Shown here piece by piece: positions 40,842 to 50,245 of a DNA stretch of 52,286 nt (its first letter is position 1; every line of letters starts with the position of its first letter). Below the pieces are notes generated by a model that made no database searches, was not told the origin of the DNA, and was given only the letters and a program-made list of their open reading frames with translations. A program made the position numbers and the translations under genes. The DNA comes from Bacteroidales bacterium (lineage in GTDB: Bacteria; Bacteroidota; Bacteroidia; Bacteroidales; UBA932): assembly GCA_017464245.1 (NCBI GenBank), contig JAFUDV010000024.1, positions 1 to 52,286 of the forward strand, given 5' to 3'.

Positions 40842-42658
40842 CAATCGGCAAGGATTTCCAGGAGGAGGACCGTCGTCCGCCCGTCGGCATAGGAGAGCCG
40901 GGCTTCGACCGTATGTCCGCCGGCGGTAAGGGACACGGAATCGGACCGGACGGGCTCGTCGTCGAAATACCAGGCGACGGAAGCCGGAATGTCCGTCTGC
41001 GCGTCCTCGGGATACACCAGCGAGAAGGCGAAGCGGTCCCCGGCCCGGTAGGACCCGGTATCGGCGATGGTCGGATACTCCAGCTCGTCCGAGGGAACGA
41101 TGGCTTTCAGGGTCACCTTGCCGTCGGCATAGGTGATGTCGCTGAAGGAGATGTCCCCCTCCACGCCGTTCCAGCTCTTCGGGACGTAGGACGTGACCTT
41201 CCCGGCCGGGAAAGGAATGCCGGGATAATTCTCTTCGTTGAAATAGTAGCCGTAACCGGGATAGTACTCATAGCCGTACATCAGGTTTTCCTGGTCTTCG
41301 GCCGGGACGACATAGCAGCAGGGGTGCGAGCCGTTCTCGTTGATGGCGTTGAGCGAGCCCCAGTCCGCCCACAGGCTGTAGGGAGTCGTCGTCGTCGCAT
41401 AGTAGCCTTCGAAGACGGTGATCTTCCGCTGGGACTTGTCCACATGGGTGACCAGCAGGCCGTGGGCCCCGAGTCCGGCATCCCAGCCGTTGGAGGCGCG
41501 GCATTCATAGACGAAGTACTCCCCGTCCATGTCCGTGAAGGTCCGGTAGGCGACGTTGTCATCGACGGTGGTCAGGGTGTAGGTGCCCGTCTTGTCGAAC
41601 GTGCGGAAGGCGTCCTCCTCCTTCAGCCAGCCCAGCAGGATCCGTTCCTCGATGGTGAAGTAGCACGGCCGGCGGCCCTCTTCGTTGTAGGCGCCGGAGT
41701 CCATCGTGGAGAAACCGAACATGGCCGCCGCCTGGCCCTTGTCGTCATAGTCGGTGTCGTAGAAATCCGGCAGGCCCATGGCATGGCCGAACTCGTGGCA
41801 GGCGGTTCCGATGCCGCACAGCTTGTCCGCATAGCGGCCGGTGCCTTCGATCTCGTTCGTACAGGCGTAGCTGTCAATCTTCTTCCCGTCCAGGGTCAGG
41901 GATTTCCCGGCCGAGGAGATCTCATACTGGTGGGGCCAGATGGTGTTGTCGTCGTCGTGGTCGGCCTCGCCGTAGCCGGCATAGTACATGAAGACCAGGT
42001 CCACGTCTCCGTCTCCGTCATTGTCATAGCGGGAGAAATCGATCTCGTCATCCAGGGCCTTGCACCCGTCAATGACGGCCTGTTCCGCGTTCTTGTCACT
42101 CCCCTGGTAGTCGTTCGCCCCATAATAGCTGTAGGGATGCTCCAGGGTCACGGGGCCGTACACGTCGAAGACGGGCTCGAACACCCCGTGGGAGTTGTCG
42201 TAGTAGAAATCCCGGGCGGATCCGACGCCGCCGTTCTCGCTGTACCCCTGCTGGTTGAGCAGCTGCGTGAACGTAGCCTGAGGGTCGTTGCCGGCCGTCG
42301 TAAACGCCTTGTCGCTGAACTGCACGAGAATGACCAGGAAATGCTTCTGTCCCAGGGCGACCGGTCCGGACGCCTGGGCACGGACCCGTGCCCGGGCCTG
42401 CGAGCGGCGGGCGGCGGCATGGCGGCGCAGCGTTTCGACATCGGTGTCCGTCACTTCGCGGAAGAAGCCGTCGGCATCCTGCCGGACCAGGCGGCCCCGG
42501 CCGTCCGTCGTCCAGTGGCCGAACTCGTCGCCATGGCGGAAAAGGGTGACCGTCGTCCCGTCAGGCTGGGTATGGAGAATCTTGCCGGGGCGGGCCGGGA
42601 TGGCCGTCATCTGAAGGCCGGCCAGGAGCGCTGCAAGCGCAAGGATAAGCTTTTTCAT
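40841..42658 (-). CDS. M6-family secreted metalloprotease, cassette copy 2
   Basis: A protein of 605 residues with a signal peptide (LILALAALLAGLQMTAIPA). The prodomain has HGDEFGHWTTDGRGRLVRQDADGFF-type sequence, nearly as in copy 3. The zinc site is HEFGHAMGLPDFYD (near residue 286), followed by FGFSTMDSG, and DNDGDGDVDLVFMYYAG precedes it. The C-terminus is the shared Ig/PKD-like domain (YRAGDRFAFSLV, AWYFDDEP, GGHTVEARLSYADG). It is about as long as copy 3 and much shorter than copy 1. It lies 6 bases after its lipoprotein gene; its stop overlaps the peptide start by one base. Confidence 0.93.
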   Translation of the reverse strand: MKKLILALAALLAGLQMTAIPARPGKILHTQPDGTTVTLFRHGDEFGHWTTDGRGRLVRQDADGFFREVTDTDVETLRRHAAARRSQARARVRAQASGPVALGQKHFLVILVQFSDKAFTTAGNDPQATFTQLLNQQGYSENGGVGSARDFYYDNSHGVFEPVFDVYGPVTLEHPYSYYGANDYQGSDKNAEQAVIDGCKALDDEIDFSRYDNDGDGDVDLVFMYYAGYGEADHDDDNTIWPHQYEISSAGKSLTLDGKKIDSYACTNEIEGTGRYADKLCGIGTACHEFGHAMGLPDFYDTDYDDKGQAAAMFGFSTMDSGAYNEEGRRPCYFTIEERILLGWLKEEDAFRTFDKTGTYTLTTVDDNVAYRTFTDMDGEYFVYECRASNGWDAGLGAHGLLVTHVDKSQRKITVFEGYYATTTTPYSLWADWGSLNAINENGSHPCCYVVPAEDQENLMYGYEYYPGYGYYFNEENYPGIPFPAGKVTSYVPKSWNGVEGDISFSDITYADGKVTLKAIVPSDELEYPTIADTGSYRAGDRFAFSLVYPEDAQTDIPASVAWYFDDEPVRSDSVSLTAGGHTVEARLSYADGRTTVLLLEILAD

Positions 42659-42664
42659 GGTCCG

Positions 42665-44329
42665 TTACTTCTTGATGATGAGACCTTTCCCGGAGCCGTC
42701 CCCGAGCCATACCTTCGATCCGTCCTCCCGGACGACCGTCAGGTCGAAGGAGGATTCCAGGATCCGGCGGCTGCCTTTCCGGTAACGGACATTCACCCGG
42801 ACGCCCTGCCCCTTGGCCAGGGACGGGTCATAGCCCGTCACGACGAGCTGCTTCCGCTCCGCCGCGTTCAGCAGGGTGAACTCAACCTTCCCGTCCGGCG
42901 TGTAGGTCCGGGAAATCTGGTCGGAGCCCTTGGCATAGGTCCATTCCGCACCCTTGAGGTAACAGCCGTATCCGCTCTCCGCCGCCAGCGGATCGTCAGC
43001 GACGGGGCCGGAAGGGCCGGAGGACTTGCGGTAGAGGACGACGTCCACCATGTTCTTCGAAGATGCCTTGTAGCAGGAGAAACGGGGGCTGGACGAATTG
43101 TACTTGATCAGGTTGGACGCGCCGGCTCCGGCCTGGAGGGTGGTGAGGGATCCGGAAATGCTCACCGTCCAGCTGGAATAGTCGTTCTTGGAGGAGACTT
43201 CCGTCAAGGCGTTGCCGGAGGATTTCGAAGCCAGGTATCCGTTGCCGGTGTTGAAAGCCCAGGTGCCGGACGAGGAACCGGCCTCCAGGGTCAGGACCGT
43301 CGCCTCGCCGGGATCGGCAATCACGCCGCCCGTGGCGTTCACGGAAACTTCCTTGCGATAGCTCGACTGCTGCGCGCCGAGGGCGTACGTCCCGTCCTTG
43401 CTGACTACGAGGACTTCATCTCCTGCCTGGAGCTCGGAAGCGTCGGTGACGAGGAAAAAGGTGTCCCCGCCCTGGATTTCAATGCCCGCCATGTCCACGG
43501 AGAAACGCGCCACCTTGCCGGAGTTGAACTTGCGGCCCTCGGGGAAGGTGATTTCCCGGGTCAGGTTGCCCTGGTCGGTGAACACGACCAGTTTCAGCGT
43601 CTGGCCGGACACGTCCACCGGCGCGCAGGCGAACCAGAGGTCGCCGGAAGCGTCGGTGTCCAGGGTGATGGTGTGCGAGTCGCCGTTGGCGGTCAGAGCG
43701 CCGTCCTCACCCCAGTACCATTCGCCCACGACCGGCGTGCTGAAGACCAGGTCCACCTTGCGGACGGTGGCGTCTCCGAGTTCCAGGTTCTTGAGCGCGA
43801 TGCGGCCGTAGGCCGTCAGGTGCGAGAAATGGAGGTCCACCTCGTCGGGAAGCGTCGCGGAAGCGGCGGATTTCGCGACCAGCAGCTGCGCGTCTTCGTC
43901 CACGGACAGGGCCGACGGACGCTGGCTGGCGGCGATGTACACGCTCCAGGCGCTGCGGCTCGGGCTGATGGCCCGGGCGGCGGACGCCGGGGAGACGGCG
44001 TAGAAAGTGTAGGGAGCCGACGTGGCGGAAGCGTCGAAGGACGCTTCGAACGAGGCCGTCGTCCCGTCCGCGGAGGGCGTGACGGCGGAAGCCTCGGCTT
44101 TCCCGTAGTTCAGGGAAAGCAGGATGTCGCTGTCGTTCTCGGTCCACAGGGTCTGATAGACCCCGTCCACGGCTTCGGCGAAAGCGGTGCGGGTGGGTGC
44201 CGTGCCGGCATGGAACCGGACCGTCTTCACGGAAGACGCCTCCGGGACTTCCTGCTCGACGTTGCGGCAGCCGGACAGCGCAGCCAGGGCCAGGAGGGCC
44301 GTGACGGAGATTTGGAAAAACTTCTTCAT
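42665..44329 (-). CDS. Fimbrillin-like lipoprotein, cassette copy 2
   Basis: A lipoprotein of 554 residues (signal ALLALAALSGC). It has the same organisation as copy 3: TRTAFAEA, TLWTENDSDILLSLNYGK, LLVAKSAASATLPDEVDLHFSHL and PVVGEWYWGEDGAL, then the module with AGDEVLVVSKDGTYALGAQ, TGNGYLASKSSGN and RFSCYKASSKNMVDVVLYRK, and the end GLIIKK. The middle module resembles carbohydrate- or ligand-binding beta folds but cannot be named. Spacing to the peptide gene upstream is 7 bases and to the M6 gene downstream 6. The strong similarity to copy 3 points to recent tandem duplication of the whole cassette. Confidence 0.85.
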   Translation of the reverse strand: MKKFFQISVTALLALAALSGCRNVEQEVPEASSVKTVRFHAGTAPTRTAFAEAVDGVYQTLWTENDSDILLSLNYGKAEASAVTPSADGTTASFEASFDASATSAPYTFYAVSPASAARAISPSRSAWSVYIAASQRPSALSVDEDAQLLVAKSAASATLPDEVDLHFSHLTAYGRIALKNLELGDATVRKVDLVFSTPVVGEWYWGEDGALTANGDSHTITLDTDASGDLWFACAPVDVSGQTLKLVVFTDQGNLTREITFPEGRKFNSGKVARFSVDMAGIEIQGGDTFFLVTDASELQAGDEVLVVSKDGTYALGAQQSSYRKEVSVNATGGVIADPGEATVLTLEAGSSSGTWAFNTGNGYLASKSSGNALTEVSSKNDYSSWTVSISGSLTTLQAGAGASNLIKYNSSSPRFSCYKASSKNMVDVVLYRKSSGPSGPVADDPLAAESGYGCYLKGAEWTYAKGSDQISRTYTPDGKVEFTLLNAAERKQLVVTGYDPSLAKGQGVRVNVRYRKGSRRILESSFDLTVVREDGSKVWLGDGSGKGLIIKK

Positions 44330-44336
44330 CGCTGTC

Positions 44337-44468
44337 CTAATAATCGCCCCACGGATCGTCCGTGCCCGGGTCGATGTTTCCGCCTCCGGACTGGAGGAAG
44401 GTCACCTCCAGGCGCGTATCGACCACACGCACGGCCGGAGTCTCATAATTCTTTTTGTCGTTTTTCAT
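44337..44468 (-). CDS. Mini-peptide gene, 43 residues (cassette 1)
   Basis: ATG at 44468, TAG at 44337-44339. The product starts MKNDKKNYETPA, then shares VRVVDTRxExxFLQSGG and IDPGTDDPWGDY with the peptide at 40683-40841; only the N-terminal dozen residues differ. An in-frame ATG two codons upstream (44474) would overlap the M6 stop as ATGA and give 45 residues; either start fits coupling. The DNA over the shared tail is almost identical between the two genes. No signal peptide is seen. It lies 7 bases before the next lipoprotein gene. Confidence 0.75.
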   Translation of the reverse strand: MKNDKKNYETPAVRVVDTRLEVTFLQSGGGNIDPGTDDPWGDY

Positions 44469-44470
44469 TA

Positions 44471-46990
44471 TCATTCAGCTTGAATGGTCAGGCGGATGAC
44501 CTCGACGGCCCCGTCCGGATAAGTCAGATGCGCTTCTACCAGATGCTTTCCCGCTGTCAGGGTGACGGAGCCGGACTGGACGGCCTGCCCGTCGAACGTC
44601 CACGAGAGAGAGGTGTACGGGTCGTCCGCATACTGCACCAGGGCGAGTTCGAAACGGTCGCCCGCGGCATAAGTCCCGTTCCCGGGGTTGGCGATGTGGT
44701 TGAAGCCCAGCTCGGGCTGCACGGGCTCGCCCACGGTGGCGGAAAGGACGGGCGTATAATACGTCCCGTCTTGGGACATATCATTCCAGGAGATGGGCCG
44801 CGTGCCGTTGTAGATTCCGTAATAGCCCATCTTGTCGGAGGTGCAGGCCTGGACAAGGAGCGGATCGGCCTCGGACGGGCCGACGACGCCATATCCGATA
44901 TACATCGACGAGCCGGAGGGAATCAGGAACTCCTGGGCGACGATGTTGACGGTATTCAGGGCGCCGAACACCACCCGGTCCGCCCGCTGGGTCAGTTTCC
45001 GGCGGCCGCCCACCTCCACGAAGACATAGACGTTCCCGACCGTGGACGACGCATTCCCCGCCAGCTGGAACGAAATGGATTTCAACTGCTTGCCCACATA
45101 GGGCGCCAATTCGTCGGCCGTCAGCAGGATACCTGCGGCGAGGTCGGAAGCTTCTCCGTCCCCGAACGGGAGCGTCGATGCGGAAGGGTCATATTTGCGG
45201 AAGGACGCTTCCTCGGGTTCATCGACCTTGCGCAGATAGAAATCCAGGGTGATCTCTTTCCGGCCCACGGACACGGACTCCTCCGCCGGCACGAAACCGT
45301 CGCAGGTAACCGAGACGGTGAAGGTCTTGTCCGCCAAATCGACGCCCGTGAAAGCGTAGGTTCCGTCCACGTCCGTCACGGCCGTGCGCTGGATCCCGCT
45401 GCCGGAAAGGGAGACCGTCGCGCCGCGCACGGGCTTGACCGACGTATTCAGCACCCGGCCGGCAACGCCCGGCGTCGTGGTGTAGGAGACCGTCATCGTC
45501 ACCGCTTCGTTGCTGAAGGTGATGTCCGTAAAGCGGTAATCGGAATCGACGCCTTCCCAGTCCACCGGAAGGTAGGTCTTTACCCGCTTGGTCCCCGGGA
45601 AGGGAATCTTCGGATACTGGGAACTGTCGAAACCATACACCGGATTGCCGCTGTCGTCATTATAGAAGAACCGGTAGCCAAACTGCAGGTTGCTCTGGTC
45701 CGCGGCAGGAACCAAGTAGAAGCAAGGATGGTCCAGATAGGCGTTGATCTTGTTGTACCACTCCCAATTGGCCCAATGGTTATAGGCCGTCTGGTTTCCC
45801 GCCCGATGGGCCGTGGACTTGTCCACGTGATACACCAGCAGGCCCCCGTTCGGAATATACCGGTCCCAGCCGGTCTTGGTGCGGCACTCGTACACAAAGT
45901 ATTCCCCGTTCACCGAGGTCGGCGTCTTGTAGGCGATCTCGTTCTGGACCGGGCCGATGGTGAGCGTCCCCTGCTGCGAGATTTCCGTCTGCCCTTCCAT
46001 CCATCCCAGCAGGATCCGCTCCTCGGAATTGAGATAGGGCGGCGTGCGGCCGTTGTTCAGATAGGCACCCTCGCACATGGTGGAGAAACTGTAAAGGCCT
46101 CCGGCATATCCGTTCTCCTCGTAGTCCGTGTCATAGAAATCAGGCAGGCCGAGCGAGTGGGCGAATTCGTGGGTGGTCGTTCCGATGCCGCACATCTGGT
46201 TTCCCGTCCCTTTCAGTTCGGAGGTGCAGAAATAGCGGTTCAAATACTTCCCGTCCAGCTGCGGATTGTTCCAGCCCGAGACGTACGACTGATGCGGCCA
46301 AATGGTGGTCTCGTCGCCCGTCTCGGCCTGGTTGTGGCCGGCATAGTACATCAAGGCCATGTCCACCCTGCCGTCTCCGTCCGAATCGTACTGGGAGAAA
46401 TCGACCTCGCTGTTCAGTCCCTTGCAGGCCTCCACCAGGGCGTTCGCGGCATTATTGACATAAGACGAACGATTATTGGACAGGACATACGGACCGAACA
46501 CGTCGAAGACGGGGGTATAACGCCCGCCGGAATTCTCGATATAGTAATCACGGACCGATCCCGTTCCGCCATTGGTGGAATAGCCCTCCTCGTTGAGCAA
46601 GGCGTCGAAGGCCGCCTGGGGATCCTGGATGATGAAATCGGTATCCTTGAAAGCGACCAGGATGACGGGAATCCGGTGGACGCCCTGGGTCAGGGAAGAG
46701 GCCCTGGCGGCGGCCTGCATCTGCCGGGCCGCGCGGCGCATCGACTGCGCCTCTTCGCGTTCCACGGCGGTAGGCTTGGTCGCCGGACGGAAGAACCCGT
46801 CTTCGCCCCGGGCGACAACGCGCCCGCGCTCGTCGGTCACATAATGGAGCCATTCGTCACCGTGGACCTGGATCGTGATGACGCTGCCGTCGGGCTGGGT
46901 CACCTTGATCTTGCCGGGATAGGCGGGGATGGCGGAGAGGATATGGAGGGCGCCCAGAAGGAGCGCGAAAGTGGCAAGGATTCTTTTCAT
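44471..46990 (-). CDS. M6-family secreted metalloprotease, cassette copy 1 (long form)
   Basis: A protein of 839 residues with a signal peptide (FALLLGALHILSAIPA). The prodomain pattern HGDEWLHYVTDERGR is followed by the M6 catalytic domain with IGTTTHEFAHSLGLPDFYD (zinc site near residue 270) and YSFSTMCEG. It carries an insert absent from the two shorter copies: a carboxypeptidase-regulatory-like beta sandwich (VAGRVLNTSVKPVRGATVSL, AVTDVDGTYAFTGVDL) and a jelly-roll-like module (AAGILLTADELAPYVGKQL to TYYTPVLSATVG). The C-terminal Ig/PKD-like domain is shared (YAAGDRFELALV, SWTFDGQ, GKHLVEAHLTYPDG). The ATG at 46990 is 2 bases after the stop of the interrupted lipoprotein gene. Confidence 0.93.
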   Translation of the reverse strand: MKRILATFALLLGALHILSAIPAYPGKIKVTQPDGSVITIQVHGDEWLHYVTDERGRVVARGEDGFFRPATKPTAVEREEAQSMRRAARQMQAAARASSLTQGVHRIPVILVAFKDTDFIIQDPQAAFDALLNEEGYSTNGGTGSVRDYYIENSGGRYTPVFDVFGPYVLSNNRSSYVNNAANALVEACKGLNSEVDFSQYDSDGDGRVDMALMYYAGHNQAETGDETTIWPHQSYVSGWNNPQLDGKYLNRYFCTSELKGTGNQMCGIGTTTHEFAHSLGLPDFYDTDYEENGYAGGLYSFSTMCEGAYLNNGRTPPYLNSEERILLGWMEGQTEISQQGTLTIGPVQNEIAYKTPTSVNGEYFVYECRTKTGWDRYIPNGGLLVYHVDKSTAHRAGNQTAYNHWANWEWYNKINAYLDHPCFYLVPAADQSNLQFGYRFFYNDDSGNPVYGFDSSQYPKIPFPGTKRVKTYLPVDWEGVDSDYRFTDITFSNEAVTMTVSYTTTPGVAGRVLNTSVKPVRGATVSLSGSGIQRTAVTDVDGTYAFTGVDLADKTFTVSVTCDGFVPAEESVSVGRKEITLDFYLRKVDEPEEASFRKYDPSASTLPFGDGEASDLAAGILLTADELAPYVGKQLKSISFQLAGNASSTVGNVYVFVEVGGRRKLTQRADRVVFGALNTVNIVAQEFLIPSGSSMYIGYGVVGPSEADPLLVQACTSDKMGYYGIYNGTRPISWNDMSQDGTYYTPVLSATVGEPVQPELGFNHIANPGNGTYAAGDRFELALVQYADDPYTSLSWTFDGQAVQSGSVTLTAGKHLVEAHLTYPDGAVEVIRLTIQAE

Positions 46991-46992
46991 GG

Positions 46993-48705
46993 CTACTGGA
47001 TGCAAACGATGAAACCGGTTCCGGTCCCCGCCATGAGCCAGGCCTTGCCATCTTCGAGATGGACGACCTTCGCGGAGAAGGTGGAAGAATGGGTGACCGC
47101 CTGCTTGACATAGCGGGCAAGCCGGACGCTCAGGCGGTCGCCCTCGGCGACACCGACAGGGATGCCGGTCACCTGGAGGACCGTGTAGGTAGCCGGTTCG
47201 AAGATCCGGAAAGCGATGGTCTCCGCCCCGGTCCGGACGCTGATCTGGCCGGTCCCTTCCTGATAGAGCCAGTCGGCCCCTTCATAGGAATAGACACCGG
47301 GCACCGTATTCTCCAGGAAGGCGTCCACCGCGTCTTCGCTGTTCTGCAGTTCATACAGGAACGGGTAGATTCCGGAATCATCGGTCTTCCGGACCTGGAA
47401 GGCGGCGACATCCGGGTTGTACTTGATCTGGAACAGGCGGTTCGTGATGACGGCCCGTTTCCAGGAATCCATGGTAATGGTCCAATAGGAGCCGGTCTTG
47501 ATATCGGTATCGGCATAGAGGTCGCTGACGCTCACCGAGTTCCTGTTATATAGATACCGGCCGTCCGCCTGGCGGATCAGGGTGCCGTATTCGCTCTCGT
47601 AGAAGGTGAAGGCGTCCTGCCGGGAGGAGAGGGTGATGATTCCGTCCTACACCGTCACTTCCCGGGCGGTCAGGGGGGCGTTCTTGGTCCCTTCCGGAAT
47701 GGCGCTCGCCATGAGCCGGTGCACCTCGCCGTCCTCATCGGTATCCTCCGCCACGAAGATGTACGTCTTCCCGGGCGAGAAGGTATCGACCTTCTTGAAA
47801 TAGTAGGTTCCCTCCTCCGACGGGGCCGACGGATCCAGGGTCATGTTCAGCGTCTTGATCTTCCCGGCAGGGAAAGCGCTGTCCTTGGCGAGGGTCACGG
47901 TGCGCACCTGGTCGTTCACCTGAAGGGTGAGCGTCGCCCCGGCCTTGGCCACGAAAGGCTTGATTCCCAGGTAGAAAACAGCGTTCTCGCCCTTTTTCAG
48001 GAGGGCGCTCACATCCAGTTCCAACACGGCCTCGGCAGAAGCGGAGACCGCCTTGAACACCGGTTCGGCGCCGGTAGCGTCCACGGTGAAAGTGCCCACG
48101 ACAGGTTCGGATGCCGTGAAACGGACGCTGGAGACGAGGGCGTCGCCCTCGCCGGGATTGGTCACGTTGACGGCGACGACCGCCACCGCCGGGGAAACGG
48201 CAAGGCGGGGCGTCTCGTCCCGGCCCACGGAAAGGGCCCTGCCGATGAGCGGGAAGGCCTCGCCGGCCAGGTGGGACATGTCGTCCGCCGCGGCCTGGAC
48301 CTGGGCGGTGCCGGAGGGCGCCCCCACCGTCACGGGGACGGAAGCGGGCGATGCGGCGCCGGCGGCATGGGGATAGACAAGATACCAGTCGGAAGCGTCA
48401 CCGGACAGGGCGGTCACGGTTCCCCGGGCATGGCCGGTGTCGGGATCATCCACGGAAAAGGCGCCGTCGGAGACGTAGGCGGTGGTGCCGCTTGTCGCAT
48501 GGAACAGGCTGAAGGCATCGCCGGTGACCCAGAGCGTGGACAGGCCGTCATTGGCCGTACGGGTGTCCACCGGCGTCGCAAATATCTCGAAATTGCCCCC
48601 TGACGGGGCCTGGACCTCCACTTCCTGCACGGAAGCACACTGCGTGAGGGCCATCACCACGACGGCACCCGCAATAGATCGGCTGATTTTCATTCTTTCG
48701 CGCAT
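46993..48705 (-). pseudogene. Fimbrillin-like lipoprotein, cassette copy 1, interrupted by one in-frame amber codon
   Basis: From the ATG at 48705 (or 48693) one frame runs 571 codons to 46993, broken only by a TAG at 47647-47649 (codon 353). The first part is a lipoprotein (signal ending ALTQC) with fimbrillin-like features: VDTRTANDGLSTLWVTGDAFSLF, and LDVSALLKKGENAVFYLG. After the TAG the same frame continues DGIITLSSRQDAFTFYESEYG through SGIYPFLYELQ to AGTGTGFIVCIQ, the same kind of C-terminus as copies 2 and 3. At the break copy 3 reads VTVEDGRI and this gene VTV-stop-DGII, so GAG to TAG explains it. TAG is an ordinary stop in other genes here, so the 352-residue truncated protein is the likely product. 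Confidence 0.8.
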
Positions 48706-48711
48706 ATCGGA

Positions 48712-48742
48712 CAAATATACGCAAAAAACAGGGGATATCAAA
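48712..48742 (-). promoter_or_regulatory. Promoter of the lipoprotein/M6 cassette operon
   Basis: On the minus strand, TTTG (48739-48742), 19 bases, then TATATTTG (48712-48719), perfect. The ATG at 48705 is 6 bases downstream, so the mRNA is probably leaderless. This would be the only strong promoter for the eight genes down to 37245. Confidence 0.8.
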
Positions 48743-48759
48743 AAAGGAGCCCCCGAGGG

Positions 48760-50241
48760 TTATTCCGGCGTGGAAAGGGTGTGGACAAACAGGCCTCCCG
48801 GACGGAGACGGGAGGCTCCGGGGACGGGCTCCAAAGCAGGCGGTTCCGCTCCGGAACCGACGGAACGGGTGCGACCGTCGATGAGTTCCAGTGCCGCGGA
48901 GAGCATCGTCTCGCGCGGGTCGCCCAGGGCATAGCCGTCCAGAGGGTCGTCATCGACCTCATAATCGGGGGCGATGCCGTCGGGCATGCTCAGGGTCCGG
49001 CCGTCGCGGTCGGCATAGCGGGCGAACATCACGTAGATGCCCCAGTTGTCCACATACGGGAGGGCTTCCTCGTACTCCCCTTCTTCCAGGGCGTCCTTGA
49101 CCTCGCCGTACCAGTCCTCGGCCTTCATCAGGAAACCGGCGCAGTACTTGCCGGCCGTCCGCCCGCCCAGGAGGATGACGTCCATATAGGGCTTGAGACC
49201 GCAAACCAGGCTTTCCGAGGCCGATGCGCTGGCGCCGGTCACGAGGACGTACAGGCGCGGCAGGTCGGGATTGGCGCCCCGGGTGGACACGACATGGAGG
49301 GATCCGCCGGAACGGTACGTGAAACCGGTCTTGAAGAAGGTCGTGTCGGCCTTCCATTCCTCCGCCAGCGTCTCATTGTAGATCTCCCGGGACAAGATGC
49401 TGCCGGCCTCCACTTCGCGCACCGGCGCCAGGAGGAACGCCAGCACCGTCTCCGTGATGACATATCCGCCGCCGTTGTAGCGGAGATCCAGGACCAGGTC
49501 GTCGATCCCTTCCTGCGTGAAGCCCTGGAACACATCGACCAGCTCCTCGCAGGAATCCAGGGTGAAGGACGTGTAATGGAGGTAGCCCACCTTGCGCCCG
49601 CCGTCACGCTCCAGGACCCGGACCGTCTGCACCGGATCCTCGTACATGTCCACGGCCGTCAGCGTGACCGTCCGCCCGTCCCGCAGGCCGGCCTTCACGG
49701 TGCCGCCGCCCAGAAGCCGGTCCTGGACCAGGTCGCGGTAATTGTCCGGCGTCAGCTCCTCTCCGTCCAGGGTGAGGATGGCATCCCCGCGCCCGAGTCC
49801 GGCCTTCTCCGCCGGAGAACCGGCGCAAGTGTAAGTGACGACGGCACAGACGCGGGTATGGGCCTTGTCCGCATAGTAGAGCCGGAAATCCAGGCCCATC
49901 GTCCGTGTATGGCCGGACACGCCCCCGCTCAGGGAGGCGAAATCGTCCGTGAGCATCGTCCAACGGTCGATATCGTTCCCTTCCGCATCCTTGTACCGCA
50001 CATCCGCCACCTTCCGGATGGGCTCCGCCCATCTTTCCCACGCCTTCATCGCAGGGTCGATCTCGCTCCGCCACAGGTAGTAAGTGTCCATGACGTTCCA
50101 GGCGAACAGGTTCACATATTCCCGCCGCGTCCGGGTCTCCTCGTCCAGGTCCCGGTATTCCTTCGGCATCCGCAACTTTCCGCAGCCGGACACCAGCACG
50201 CACGCCGCCGCCAGGGCGCATATCCATCGGTTCACTGTCAT
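48760..50241 (-). CDS. S41-family (C-terminal processing) peptidase, lipoprotein
   Basis: A protein of 493 residues with a lipoprotein signal (CALAAACVLVSGC). A helical N-terminal region (about 20-110) with YVNLFAWNVMDTYYLW is typical of the Bacteroidota S41 branch. A PDZ domain follows (about 125-215: AGSPAEKAGLGRGDAILTLDGEEL). The protease core has DLVLDLRYNGGGYV, the nucleophile Ser in TGASASASESL (near residue 338) and the Lys of GGRTAGK. Such periplasmic proteases trim or degrade exported proteins. I chose the ATG at 50241, placed 4 bases after a perfect promoter core. It is a single-gene unit between the cassette operon and the rplQ terminator. Confidence 0.9.
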   Translation of the reverse strand: MTVNRWICALAAACVLVSGCGKLRMPKEYRDLDEETRTRREYVNLFAWNVMDTYYLWRSEIDPAMKAWERWAEPIRKVADVRYKDAEGNDIDRWTMLTDDFASLSGGVSGHTRTMGLDFRLYYADKAHTRVCAVVTYTCAGSPAEKAGLGRGDAILTLDGEELTPDNYRDLVQDRLLGGGTVKAGLRDGRTVTLTAVDMYEDPVQTVRVLERDGGRKVGYLHYTSFTLDSCEELVDVFQGFTQEGIDDLVLDLRYNGGGYVITETVLAFLLAPVREVEAGSILSREIYNETLAEEWKADTTFFKTGFTYRSGGSLHVVSTRGANPDLPRLYVLVTGASASASESLVCGLKPYMDVILLGGRTAGKYCAGFLMKAEDWYGEVKDALEEGEYEEALPYVDNWGIYVMFARYADRDGRTLSMPDGIAPDYEVDDDPLDGYALGDPRETMLSAALELIDGRTRSVGSGAEPPALEPVPGASRLRPGGLFVHTLSTPE

Positions 50242-50245
50242 GCTG

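Noticed and set aside
37245-46990. Type IX secretion C-terminal signal on the M6 proteases
   Set aside because: All three end in the Ig/PKD-like domain (endings TIQAE, LEILAD, LELDVQ) without the conserved CTD motifs or a Lys-rich end.
40913-47113. A 2066-codon open frame on the plus strand opposite the lipoprotein/M6 operon
   Set aside because: It runs antisense across several clear genes. It is open because those genes avoid TTA, CTA and TCA codons in a GC-rich genome. The predicted protein has no domains and an odd Gly/Arg/Val/His composition. The same explains the long antisense frames at 5163-7283, 10247-12721 and 29244-31472.
47647-47649. Reassigned amber codon or stop-codon suppression
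   Set aside because: TAG is the normal stop of several intact genes here (lepA, the LytTR response regulator, the phosphodiesterase, the double hydrolase), so a genome-wide reassignment is not credible.
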